Source: Caballeronia glathei (lineage in GTDB: Bacteria > Pseudomonadota > Gammaproteobacteria > Burkholderiales > Burkholderiaceae). Taken from it: DNA of 64,000 nucleotides. The notes under the pieces were generated by a model that was not told where the DNA came from, ran no database searches, and saw only the letters and a program-made list of their open reading frames with translations. The stretch is taken from NCBI RefSeq assembly GCF_000698595.1, contig NZ_JFHC01000017.1, positions 1-64,000 of the forward strand, in the 5' to 3' direction. Of this stretch, positions 54,801 to 62,448 are shown in pieces; position 1 is the stretch's first letter; every line of letters starts with the position of its first letter. The translations under genes and the position numbers were made by a program.

Positions 54801-55739
54801 GCCTGCCGCACCGGCGCCGTCATCTCCCGGACGCTGTCCGGGCACCGCGCCGATGCAGTAGATGCCGCGCAGTTGCGGCGCCGTTCCATCGGCCGCGCCG
54901 CGCAGTGCTACGTCGATCCGGTCCCGCAGCGGCACGCGCAGCCGGTCGAGCCGCTGCGGCAGCAGAAACAGCGCGGCGTCGACATTGCCGTCGACCGTTC
55001 CCAGTTCCGTGATGGTCTCGGCCAGCGCGGCGCGCATCGAGGCGAACGCCTCGTCGATCCAGGCTTCCTCGTACGCACGCTTTCGTGAGTAAGGCGTAGC
55101 CCAGCCGAGCGGCGTGCTGCCGGCCGCCGCGCGGTGCAGGCCCGCTGCGAGTGCGTCGAATCCGCCAAGCGCGTCGCACCCGCTGATCACCACGTAAAGC
55201 GGCAGCATCAGGCCGAACTGCCGCTGCAGCGCGACGAGCTTGCGCGACGACTCGAGCGCGGCGGCGCTGACTTCGCGCGGCTGGCCCGTTTCGTCGACGA
55301 GCGCGTCCGCTGCTATCACCCAGAGAATCGCGTCGAGCGGCCGCCCCGGACGGTTGCGCAGCAACGCGCGCAACAGCTTGTGCCATGCGCCGAGCTGGCG
55401 GTCGGCAGGCGGCGCGGCGAGCATGTCGTGCGGCTCGGCGATCAGGAGGCCCTCGGCGTCGTTCCAAAGCCGCCCGAACCAGCCCTGCTCCCCAATGGGG
55501 GTGAGCCGCCAGCCGCGGCACAACGCATCGAGCGCGGCGGGCTCGCCGGTGGCAAGCACCCGCGGAATCGAATACGGGTCGCGCACGCCCATCGCGCCGT
55601 GCGCGGCGCGAATCGCCGCGCCGAAGCTGCGCAGCGGCTTCTGGTCCTGACGCCTGCGCCGCCACTGGACCACGGCGGCGACGGCCAGCCCGACCAGCAA
55701 CAGCGCAATCAGGCCGAGCAGAGCCACGATGAGCGTCAT
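51816..55739 (-). CDS. tssM: T6SS membrane-complex protein TssM (IcmF)
   Basis: A 1307-residue inner-membrane protein; the start overlaps the tssL stop by ATGA, and a longer frame to 56063 is a shadow of tssL. One N-terminal helix (about 2-25) followed by RRRR, a cytoplasmic domain (27-358), a second helix (about 361-380), then a long periplasmic part. The cytoplasmic domain keeps RPGRPLDAILWVIAADALV, typical of IcmF, but the P-loop region reads VLATGEPAALDAL, with no GKT/S, so nucleotide hydrolysis is not expected. With TssL and TssJ it forms the trans-envelope complex. Confidence 0.92.
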   Translation of the reverse strand: MTLIVALLGLIALLLVGLAVAAVVQWRRRRQDQKPLRSFGAAIRAAHGAMGVRDPYSIPRVLATGEPAALDALCRGWRLTPIGEQGWFGRLWNDAEGLLIAEPHDMLAAPPADRQLGAWHKLLRALLRNRPGRPLDAILWVIAADALVDETGQPREVSAAALESSRKLVALQRQFGLMLPLYVVISGCDALGGFDALAAGLHRAAAGSTPLGWATPYSRKRAYEEAWIDEAFASMRAALAETITELGTVDGNVDAALFLLPQRLDRLRVPLRDRIDVALRGAADGTAPQLRGIYCIGAVPGQRPGDDGAGAAGSAAADRARTAVPDFAARLWHDVLLSGQGLAAPIPRVLALRMRRHRAATVIAAVLAVCWCVGLGVSWWHVRSDARALVAAYDTLTLARTTYRESDKGDAATAKALGAVADTLMKVPRWRVTSPFMPLSYLVFDRTVRDAQRHMLRGLVFVPLRERFIARFGQLSCTPDAAPAPDAAPQASSRPQDFPEYVAGAQLVANAAQAEHLITRYNELVQAGSGNVAMLAQLMREAVGVKLDPDHIPDREGLENAISETVVANGVVSFAGKDATVARQRASACFEETFDAWLDRVYSDSTLTANAAQVQATLTLLRTPGATPTDEMLADFAARIDVLAVQVETADHGWAGARGKELVPGLTAMYDTARHLRLIGEAPVQAVLAHQQAEQNAFAARWLVHDNLPSVLSASPASGMQLAADLPPLRDALRTLLEQPFVAASGDGNEAIRTVDASGVQRALAVLPAYRQYVAGPLAQAPDAYRDALLAAAGNDAVHSMVSALSAAASQAAQRDGSPPAEAALQFDALRKSALDLIAAFDSLGRGDLATSVALHVSDAALAVLRATDAQLQSLAPFTPARGDFSGWNGRPGGSLRAFGAATPQALQAYLAAQAAAVADTASYATSALDWLSAQKQPLAPADMQLVSRWKALSADLAQYRAKSPTSAIIAVPAIIADQLDKLDVDNCSVSLAQIVVPETRDIVASAGMRLVSSAREQCFRLQTGNGMEAYEQIRSFFSRYLAGRFPFAANANAPAADIRQTAAFVALLDQHLADAQRGLAAAAAAGRGRTGSEQFLAQLAQAKPWLDALVARGADGALQGVELNVEWRVDRADEVGADQVIEWKLASGSDVLTYPSSGGPPARWKPGLPVSLGLRWAKDSPWQPMFDAAQPTLSSELSVATWSGGDTWALLRLVRLHQMQGEPGAASASGGAGPAQPARLLLTVPVHDRSGAIQTARMFMRVGFVGAAKTPQAIPDLPVAAPAYEGPGMSTVRYPATTIQDEAGRG

Positions 55740-56725
55740 GGCGCGTCTCCCCGAACCGACGCGGCCGTGCGCACGACCAGACTGCCCCCCTCCGGCAACT
55801 GCACCATCGGCGCAGCCGGCTTCGGGCTCGCGTCCTGCGGCGCCACGGGCTCGCCGGCGCGGGCGGCGGGCGGCGCAGGCGGGGCAGGCGGGACGTGCGG
55901 GCGCGGCGCGGCCGGCAGCGGCATCACCACGCCGGAGACGCTCGTGGTGTCGACCGCCGGCCGGGCATCGGCGAACGAGACCGCCACGAATTGCTCTACC
56001 GCGGGACGCACGCGAGAGGTGGTGACGGTCCAGACCAGGTGGGAAGCGCCCAGTAGCGCGCACAGACCGGCAGCCAGCAGCAACACGAAACGCGCCACGT
56101 CAGGAAACATCTGCGTGAGCGGCATCGCGTGACGCGGCGCAACGCCCGCGCGTTCGAGCGGCGCAGAAAGATGCGCCGGTTCCGCGTCGCGCTGCAAGGC
56201 GAACGCGAACAGCGCGTGGCGCAGCTGATCATGCCGCAGCGCGCCCTCCTCGCCGCGCAAGCGGCCTTTGAAGCCGAGAGTCAGGCATGCGAGGTATACA
56301 TTGGCGAGATCGCGCTGCGACGGATCGCGCCCGGCAAGCAGCGCTTCGATCGCGTCGGGCAGGCGCTCGCCCGCGGCGCGCGTGCCGAACACGCGCATTT
56401 CGAGCGGCTGGGCTTCCCACGCCGCGCTGCCCGCCCATTCGGAGAACAGCAGCAATTCGTCCAGCAGCGCGACGAACGCATACTGAGCAGCCGCGATGTC
56501 CGCTTCCCCCGCGGCCCCGGTCCATGCCATCGCCTCGCGCGCAAGGCGCCGTGTCGCCGCCGCCAGTTGCGCGGCGAATGCGTCGACCTGCGCGGCCGTG
56601 TCGAGCGTCTCGCGAGCGGCCCGCTCTAGCGCGGCGCGTGCGTTCGTTGCATGCTCGAACGCGCCGACGAACGCGCGCATCAACGGCGTGCGCTCGTCAC
56701 CCGGCAGCGTGCTGTAGTCACTCAT
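55736..56725 (-). CDS. tssL: T6SS membrane-complex protein TssL (DotU) with proline-rich tail
   Basis: A 329-residue protein; ATG 56725 overlaps the tssK stop by 8 bp. Cytoplasmic DotU domain about 15-205 (AFVALLDELLLFSEWAG; VFGTRAAGERLPDAIEALLA; YLACLTLGFKGR), then a single C-terminal membrane helix (212-233). The 96 periplasmic residues include VPPAPPAPPAARAGEP, with no OmpA-type peptidoglycan-binding domain, so wall anchoring must come from another protein. Forms the base of the membrane complex with TssM. Confidence 0.92.
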   Translation of the reverse strand: MSDYSTLPGDERTPLMRAFVGAFEHATNARAALERAARETLDTAAQVDAFAAQLAAATRRLAREAMAWTGAAGEADIAAAQYAFVALLDELLLFSEWAGSAAWEAQPLEMRVFGTRAAGERLPDAIEALLAGRDPSQRDLANVYLACLTLGFKGRLRGEEGALRHDQLRHALFAFALQRDAEPAHLSAPLERAGVAPRHAMPLTQMFPDVARFVLLLAAGLCALLGASHLVWTVTTSRVRPAVEQFVAVSFADARPAVDTTSVSGVVMPLPAAPRPHVPPAPPAPPAARAGEPVAPQDASPKPAAPMVQLPEGGSLVVRTAASVRGDAP

Positions 56726-58085
56726 TGCCGTCGCGCCCCGCGCGCGCCGTGCCTTCGGGCGCTTCGTCGGTCGGCGTGAAAAGTTGCATGGCCCATGGCG
56801 CAACGCGGGCCGCACCCGGACGAACGTCGATCACAAGCGGTTGCGTGTAGTCGAACCACGTGTCGTCGAGCACGATGGCAAACATCGCCGTGTCGTCGCC
56901 TGCGCTGTAGGCGGCCCGCTCCTCGCGCGCGAGCCGCCGCCGCGAGAGACCGCGCATGCGCTGCCGGACGAGCGTCGGCAGATGCGGGCGCGACGCGATC
57001 ACCGTCTCGTCGAACCATGCGCCCGCGTCACGCTCGCCCGCATCGGCGGGCATGCGCAGCCCGACCACCAGTTCCTTCTGCAGCGTGCCGCTGTCGAATG
57101 GCGGTCCGATCCAGAATCCGCCCGCCTCCTCGGCAAACTGGCGTACGCGATACCCCTCGCGCACCGTCGAGAGCGCGTCGTCGATCCATTCGAGCAGAGG
57201 GTCGAACGATGCCAGCAACTCCATGTAGTCGAACGGCGCGAACACCGGCACGCCGCGCTCCGGGCGCAGGCCCGCCAGCGCGCCCGCCATGCCGGCCAGA
57301 ACGCGATGCAGATCGAGCGGATGCGCGGCGCGCGACAGGAGCGCCGCCTCGAGTTCCGGCAGACGCATCCACAGCGCGGTCAGTTGACGCTCGATCTGGG
57401 CGGCATCGTCGAGTTCGCCGGCGTGCCGCGCGGCGCCGAGCCGGCCCGCGAGAAACACGCATTTCTCCCGCGCCCGCAGCAGCATGCGCATCACGCGCTG
57501 CCCGAGCAGCGTATCCGGCCTGACGAGCGGGCACGGCGCGACATACTCGGTCAGCGCGACACCACCGCCCTGTTGCCTCAGTCGCATCAACGGCAACCGG
57601 TCGTATTCCTGGTTGCCGAGACCGGTCATCAGATGCAGACGCGGCCGCCACGTCGTGATCGTCGCCGGATCAGCCCCCGCCGTCAGATCAGGGACGTCGT
57701 TGCTCTGCTGCTGCAGGTAGCGCGCGCCGCGCTGGTCGAGCTGGCCGCCGCGATAAAGCGGCGGTACCGCCAGATAGACCGTGACGGTCTGCTCCGGCGA
57801 GCTGAATGCCTGCCTCACGTCCACCTGCAGCACGGGGTCGTCCACGGTGTGGCGGATCGGCAGGCCGTCCGCGAGAATGGCGTCGAGCGCCGTGATGCGC
57901 ACCAGGCCTTCGGTGAGCCCGGCTTCTTCCTGCTCGAGCGAGAGCACGCCCCAGAATTGCGGCCGCGCCGCGCCCGCGAGCAATGCCGCATGACCGGCCG
58001 CGTGCAGCGCCTGCGTCTGGAAATGTTGCGGCAGCAACGGCATGCCTTCAAACCAGCAGATCGGATCGGGAAACAGGTTGCGCAT
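56718..58085 (-). CDS. tssK: T6SS baseplate protein TssK
   Basis: A 455-residue protein of usual length. It opens with PDPICWFEGMPLLPQHFQTQ, the standard TssK start, and ends with DDTWFDYTQPLVIDVRPGAA. TssK trimers connect the TssF/TssG wedge to the TssL/TssM membrane complex. The gene lies 52 bp after tssJ and overlaps tssL by 8 bp within the left T6SS operon. Confidence 0.94.
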   Translation of the reverse strand: MRNLFPDPICWFEGMPLLPQHFQTQALHAAGHAALLAGAARPQFWGVLSLEQEEAGLTEGLVRITALDAILADGLPIRHTVDDPVLQVDVRQAFSSPEQTVTVYLAVPPLYRGGQLDQRGARYLQQQSNDVPDLTAGADPATITTWRPRLHLMTGLGNQEYDRLPLMRLRQQGGGVALTEYVAPCPLVRPDTLLGQRVMRMLLRAREKCVFLAGRLGAARHAGELDDAAQIERQLTALWMRLPELEAALLSRAAHPLDLHRVLAGMAGALAGLRPERGVPVFAPFDYMELLASFDPLLEWIDDALSTVREGYRVRQFAEEAGGFWIGPPFDSGTLQKELVVGLRMPADAGERDAGAWFDETVIASRPHLPTLVRQRMRGLSRRRLAREERAAYSAGDDTAMFAIVLDDTWFDYTQPLVIDVRPGAARVAPWAMQLFTPTDEAPEGTARAGRDGNE

Positions 58086-58137
58086 GATGGTTAGTCCGCC
58101 GGTCTTGCCGGCTTCGTGGAGCCGCGCGCGGCAGAAT

Positions 58138-58641
58138 TCATCGTTCGCTCTGGCGCGCCAGCAACTGCAGGTCCTGGTCGCCCAGCTTCAGCAGCGCCTT
58201 CGCGGGGCCGCCGTCCAGCCGCACGCGATGCGCGCCCGGCGTCTGATAGTCGGCGAACACGAGCACGCCCGCGGCGCGCTCGCCATCGAACGCGAACGGC
58301 GCTTCGATGATCTGCTGCCCGGGCACGACTTCATACGACAGCACGCTGAGTTCTTTCGGATAGTCGCGCCGCAACTGCTCGCGCTGCGCGAACCATTTTG
58401 CAGACGGCAGGCCAAGCAGCATGTCGAACAGTTGAGGATTGCGCACGAGGACCGCATCCACGGCAATCGGCGTATCGAGATTCGCCTGCGTGGCAACGTC
58501 GATCGACAGCGTATCCACGTTGACACGCGGCAGGGAGCTGGAGCAGCCGGCCACGCACAGTGCCGCGAGAAGCGGCATCGAGCGCCAGGCGGCCATAAGC
58601 CGGTCGCGCCGGCTGCCGGCGCGTCGCAACGCGATGATCAC
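58138..58641 (-). CDS. tssJ: T6SS outer-membrane lipoprotein TssJ
   Basis: A 167-residue lipoprotein. Lipobox VAGC puts the lipidated cysteine at residue 33. The mature part is the TssJ beta-sandwich (RVNVDTLSIDVATQANLDTP; IAVDAVLVRNPQLFDMLLGL). GTG 58641 is chosen because AGGGG lies about eight bases upstream and it adds a basic n-region; ATG 58596 has no ribosome site. It leads the left operon and tethers TssM to the outer membrane. Confidence 0.87.
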   Translation of the reverse strand: MIIALRRAGSRRDRLMAAWRSMPLLAALCVAGCSSSLPRVNVDTLSIDVATQANLDTPIAVDAVLVRNPQLFDMLLGLPSAKWFAQREQLRRDYPKELSVLSYEVVPGQQIIEAPFAFDGERAAGVLVFADYQTPGAHRVRLDGGPAKALLKLGDQDLQLLARQSER

Positions 58642-59279
58642 TTGGCTACCCCTATCACTGTGTCCGTTGTTATGCCGAAGGCAAAGCCGGCATGCTCTTT
58701 CTTTGATTCTCTTTCTAAGCATTGCGCCTCGGCGGCGCACGAGCGCCGCGCGTAGTCTACAAGTACCGCCATGCGTACCGCAATCTCCGCTTGCAGAAAA
58801 AACGCGGCTCAAAAAACGGACGGGCCGCTTGCGCCTGCTTTCCCTCTGCATTTGCCCGACCGCCAGAAAGCGGTGCAATGCCCTTCAATAGACCGGTATC
58901 GTGCGTCACGCAAATTTTGTTTGAAATTCGCTGCGGACTATCGTAGAGTCATTTAAGTCAGATGTTTATGCCGCTGGCGGATTTTTTCAAGTTCCTTTTG
59001 CAAATCCATTAGCCGCGGCATACCGGGAGCAGATGCGTGGGGCGGGGCAACGGGTGCCCTTTTTGTGCCGACGTACGCGCCAATCCGGTGCAGGCATGCG
59101 GTACGACGTTGCAGTACAACGTATATGCAATTGTTCGGGCGGCTGCATGGTTGTCTGCTGCATCGGCGCTGTAAGCCGGGCAGCGGAAACCGTGCTTATC
59201 GCAAAAGAATAAGAAAGGCAAAAAAAAACGCTGCACTACGCATTCAAAGCAATAAAAGAAGATTCCCGTTGAGGTGACC
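58642..59279. other. Divergent T6SS promoter region, 638 bp
   Basis: Separates tssJ and tssB, which are transcribed away from each other. It is AT-richer toward tssB. I saw no convincing sigma-54 site; a loose TTGTTT-N16-CTATCG element near 58917 is possible. Open frames (including a minus-strand one reaching into tssB) have no recognisable sequence. Both operon promoters should be here. Confidence 0.5.
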
Positions 59280-59843
59280 ATGTCCGACAGTACCCAGCAT
59301 TGGTTCGAAAGGAACCGTCCGCCGCGCGTGCAAATCACGTACGACGTCGAAACCGGTAATGCAATTGAAAAAAAGGAATTGCCAATGGTAGTCGGCGTAC
59401 TCGCCGATCTATCAGGTAATCCGGAAAAGCCGCTGCCGAAAATGACGGAACGTCGTTTTGTGGATATCGACCGCGACAATTTCAACGAAGTAATGAAATC
59501 CATCGGTCCGCGCGCTACGCTGCAGGTGGATAACACGCTCGCCGCCGATGGCAGCAAGATCAATCTCGCGCTCAAATTCGAGCACATCGACGACTTCGAC
59601 CCGGTGCGCATCGTCCAGCAGATCGCGCCGCTCAAGCAGCTCTACGATGCGCGGCTGCGCCTGCGTGACCTGCTCACGAAGCTCGACGGCAACGACGAGC
59701 TCGACAAGCTGCTGCAGGAAGTGGTGCACAACACGCAAGGTCTTGCGGAGATCAAGTCCGCTCATCCCGCGGATGCGCCGGTCGCGCAGCTGCCTGCGCC
59801 GGAAGGTGATGACGCCCCCGCCGGCGACGCGCCTGCCAACTAA
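59280..59843 (+). CDS. tssB: T6SS contractile sheath small subunit TssB
   Basis: A 187-residue protein with GAGGT before ATG 59280 (a GTG at 59274 adds two residues and is less likely). It has the TssB core RVQITYDVETGNAIEKKELP, MVVGVLADLSGNP, FVDIDRDNFNEVM and HIDDFDPVRIV. The C-terminal end is Asp/Ala/Pro-rich. TssB and TssC heterodimers build the sheath whose contraction drives the tube. Confidence 0.95.
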   Translation: MSDSTQHWFERNRPPRVQITYDVETGNAIEKKELPMVVGVLADLSGNPEKPLPKMTERRFVDIDRDNFNEVMKSIGPRATLQVDNTLAADGSKINLALKFEHIDDFDPVRIVQQIAPLKQLYDARLRLRDLLTKLDGNDELDKLLQEVVHNTQGLAEIKSAHPADAPVAQLPAPEGDDAPAGDAPAN

Positions 59844-59866
59844 GCCCCGCATCCGAGGAGAAGCCG

Positions 59867-61345
59867 ATGTCCGAGATTCAAGCCGCGGCTGCGCCCGCGC
59901 AAATGGAAACGCTCACCCTGCTCGACCGCATCGTCCACGAAGGCCGCATGGCCCACGACGAGGAGCAGCAGCAGCATGCGCGCGAGCTGCTCGCCGAATT
60001 CGCGCTGCAGGTGCTCGACAAGAACATGACGGTGAGCCGCGATACCGTCGCGATGATCAATGCGCATATCCGCAAGATCGACGAGCTGATCAGCGAGCAG
60101 CTCAACGCGGTGCTGCATCACCCTGACATGCAGTCGCTCGAATCGTCGTGGCGCGGGCTGCACTATCTCGTGAAGAACACCGAGACCGGCACGCGGCTCA
60201 AGCTGCGCCTGCTGAACGCGTCGAAGAAGGATTTGCAGAACGACCTCGAAAAGGCGATCGACGTCGACACGAGCGCGCTCTTCAAGAAGATCTACGAAGA
60301 AGAATACGGCACGTTCGGCGGCCATCCGTTCAGCCTGCTGATCGGCGACTACTACTTCACGCGCCAGACCCCCGACATCAGCCTGCTCGAAAAGCTCGCG
60401 TCGGTGGCGGCGGCCGCGCATGCGCCGTTCATCTCGGCCGCACACGCGCAACTGTTCGACATGGGCAGCTTCACCGAACTGAGCGTGCCCCGCGATCTGT
60501 CGAAAGTGTTCGAAACGATCGACATGCACCGCTGGCGCGAATTCCGCAAGAGCGAAGACTCGCGCTATGTCGCGCTCGTGCTGCCGCACGTGCTGATGCG
60601 CCGTCCGTACCATCCGGACAGCAACCCGGTGGAGGGCATGAACTTCACTGAAAGCGTCGACGGCACGGATCACTCGAAATACCTGTGGGGCAACGCGGCC
60701 TACGCGCTCGGCCAGCGCATCACGAACGCGTTCGCGCAGTACAGCTGGTGCGCAGCAATTCGCGGCGTGGAAGGCGGCGGCGCGGTCGAAAAGCTGCCTG
60801 ACCACATCTTCCAGACGGCCGCGGGCGACAAGGCGATGAAGTGCCCGACCGAAGTCGCGATCACCGACCGCCGCGAAAAGGAGCTCGATTCGCTCGGCTT
60901 CATCGCGCTGTGCCACAAGAAGAACGAAGGGGTTGCCGTCTTCTTCGGCGGACAGACGGCGAACAAGCCCGCCGTCTACAACACGAATGAAGCGACGGCT
61001 AACGCGCGCATCTCGGCGATGCTTCCGTATGTGCTCGCCGCATCGCGTTTCGCGCATTACATCAAGGTGATCATGCGCGACAAGGTCGGCAGCTTCATGA
61101 CACGCGACAACGTGCGTGCGTACCTGAACACGTGGATCGCGGATTACGTGCTGGTCAACGACAACGCGCCGCAGGAAATCAAGGCGCAGTATCCGCTGCG
61201 CGAGGCGCGCGTCGACGTGACCGAGGTTGCCGGCAAGCCCGGCGCCTATCGGGCCACGGTCTTCCTCCGGCCGCACTTTCAGCTCGAGGAGCTGACCGCG
61301 TCGATTCGCCTCGTCGCAACGCTGCCGCCGCCGGCCGCCGGCTGA
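59867..61345 (+). CDS. tssC: T6SS contractile sheath large subunit TssC
   Basis: A 492-residue protein with GAGGAG before the ATG, 23 bp after tssB. Conserved sequence includes LESSWRGLHYLVKNTETGTR, LIGDYYFTRQTPDISLLEKL, VLPHVLMRRPY and the C-terminal sheath handshake region YPLREARVDVTEVAGKPGAY. It is full length and looks intact. Confidence 0.95.
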   Translation: MSEIQAAAAPAQMETLTLLDRIVHEGRMAHDEEQQQHARELLAEFALQVLDKNMTVSRDTVAMINAHIRKIDELISEQLNAVLHHPDMQSLESSWRGLHYLVKNTETGTRLKLRLLNASKKDLQNDLEKAIDVDTSALFKKIYEEEYGTFGGHPFSLLIGDYYFTRQTPDISLLEKLASVAAAAHAPFISAAHAQLFDMGSFTELSVPRDLSKVFETIDMHRWREFRKSEDSRYVALVLPHVLMRRPYHPDSNPVEGMNFTESVDGTDHSKYLWGNAAYALGQRITNAFAQYSWCAAIRGVEGGGAVEKLPDHIFQTAAGDKAMKCPTEVAITDRREKELDSLGFIALCHKKNEGVAVFFGGQTANKPAVYNTNEATANARISAMLPYVLAASRFAHYIKVIMRDKVGSFMTRDNVRAYLNTWIADYVLVNDNAPQEIKAQYPLREARVDVTEVAGKPGAYRATVFLRPHFQLEELTASIRLVATLPPPAAG

Positions 61346-61446
61346 GGATTGCCGGCCGCGCGCCGGCGTCACGCACCGTTACCACGATCACGCAGCGCGG
61401 CCTTCCAGGTACGCGCCGCTTTCATACGCTTCAGGAGCGCTCATTC

Positions 61447-61947
61447 ATGGATTCGATCATTCTCGACCTCGGCAGCGACATCAAGGGCGAATGCACGCTC
61501 GAGGGATATACCGACAAGATCGAGCTGATGTCTTACAGCCATAACGTGGCGATGCAGGTCACCAACGACGTCAGCAACTCGGAGCGAACATCGGGCAAGC
61601 CGCATGTGGGCGAATTCACCGTGACGAAATTCGTCGACGTGGCAACGCCGACGCTCAACGAGTACTGCTGCGGCGGCAAGGCCATCGCAACCGCAACCGT
61701 CATCGTCGGCCGCAATGCCGCCGAAAGCGACGGGAAGATCATGCCGTTCATCACCTATACGCTCAACAACGTCGTGCTCAGCAACGTCAGCGTGTCCGGC
61801 GGCGCGGGCGGCAAGCCGGTCGAAACGATGTCGCTGAACTTCACGAAGATCAAGTGGGAGCTGACCGCGCAGAAGGACGACGGCTCGAAGGAAGGCACAG
61901 CCGCAGCGACGTGGGACATGGCCGCAAACAAGGTAGTCAAACAATAA
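61447..61947 (+). CDS. hcp: T6SS tube protein Hcp (TssD)
   Basis: A 166-residue protein with AGGAG about nine bases before ATG 61447. Hcp features: MDSIILDLGSDIKGECTLEG, GEFTVTKFVDVATPTLNEYC and ETMSLNFTKIKWELTAQK. Hexameric rings of Hcp stack into the secreted tube. It has two adjacent cysteines (EYCCGG). Located between tssC and tssE; no C-terminal effector extension is present. Confidence 0.95.
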   Translation: MDSIILDLGSDIKGECTLEGYTDKIELMSYSHNVAMQVTNDVSNSERTSGKPHVGEFTVTKFVDVATPTLNEYCCGGKAIATATVIVGRNAAESDGKIMPFITYTLNNVVLSNVSVSGGAGGKPVETMSLNFTKIKWELTAQKDDGSKEGTAAATWDMAANKVVKQ

Positions 61948-61974
61948 GATGCGCCCACCGGGGATTGAACGCCG

Positions 61975-62448
61975 ATGCCGTCCGTAGCGCCCCCTGTAAC
62001 GCCGATGCCGCTCTTCGAGCGGCTCGAGGACAACGCCCCCTTCGTGGCCGACGAGGCGCTGGTTCAGCGCACGCTCGGCGCCGACGCGCTGCGCCAGTCG
62101 GTACGTGCGGAACTGATTCGCCTTCTGAACACGCGGCGCGCGAAGGCGCGCGATAAGCGGCCGCTCGACGTGCTTCACTACGGACTGCCGGACTGGAGCG
62201 CGAACTCCGCCGCGCGAAGCGTGGATCGCGCCGAGCTGGAGCGCGACGTCGTCGAGGCGGTTCGCGCGTTCGAGCCGCGCCTGCAGCAGCCTCGCGCGCA
62301 GGTGGAACCGGACCCGGAAGCGCCGTGGCGGCTGCGCCTGCGCATCACGGGCAGCCTGAGCGCGGGCGATCACGCATGGCCCGTGGCGTACGTCGCGCAA
62401 CTGATGGACGGCCAGCCGGTCGGAATCGTCGATGAACGACTCGCTTGA
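61975..62448 (+). CDS. tssE: T6SS baseplate protein TssE
   Basis: A 157-residue protein of the GPW/gp25 family. Motifs are PMPLFERLEDNAPF, RAELIRLLNTRRAKA and VLHYGLPDW, with AYVAQLMDGQPVGIVDERL at the end. It forms the sheath-capping part of the baseplate wedge. ATG 61975 is 27 bp after hcp; the end overlaps the tssF start by 17 bp. Confidence 0.93.
   Translation: MPSVAPPVTPMPLFERLEDNAPFVADEALVQRTLGADALRQSVRAELIRLLNTRRAKARDKRPLDVLHYGLPDWSANSAARSVDRAELERDVVEAVRAFEPRLQQPRAQVEPDPEAPWRLRLRITGSLSAGDHAWPVAYVAQLMDGQPVGIVDERLA

Noticed and set aside
55740..56063. N-terminal extension of tssM
   Set aside because: It is a shadow of tssL; the membrane helix at the true TssM N-terminus starts directly at ATG 55739.
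58642..59279. Sigma-54 promoter for the T6SS
   Set aside because: No TGGCAC-N5-TTGC-like match could be found by eye on either strand.
59009..59635. 208-codon minus-strand frame across the T6SS control region and tssB
   Set aside because: It is antisense to tssB over most of its length and has no recognisable protein sequence.
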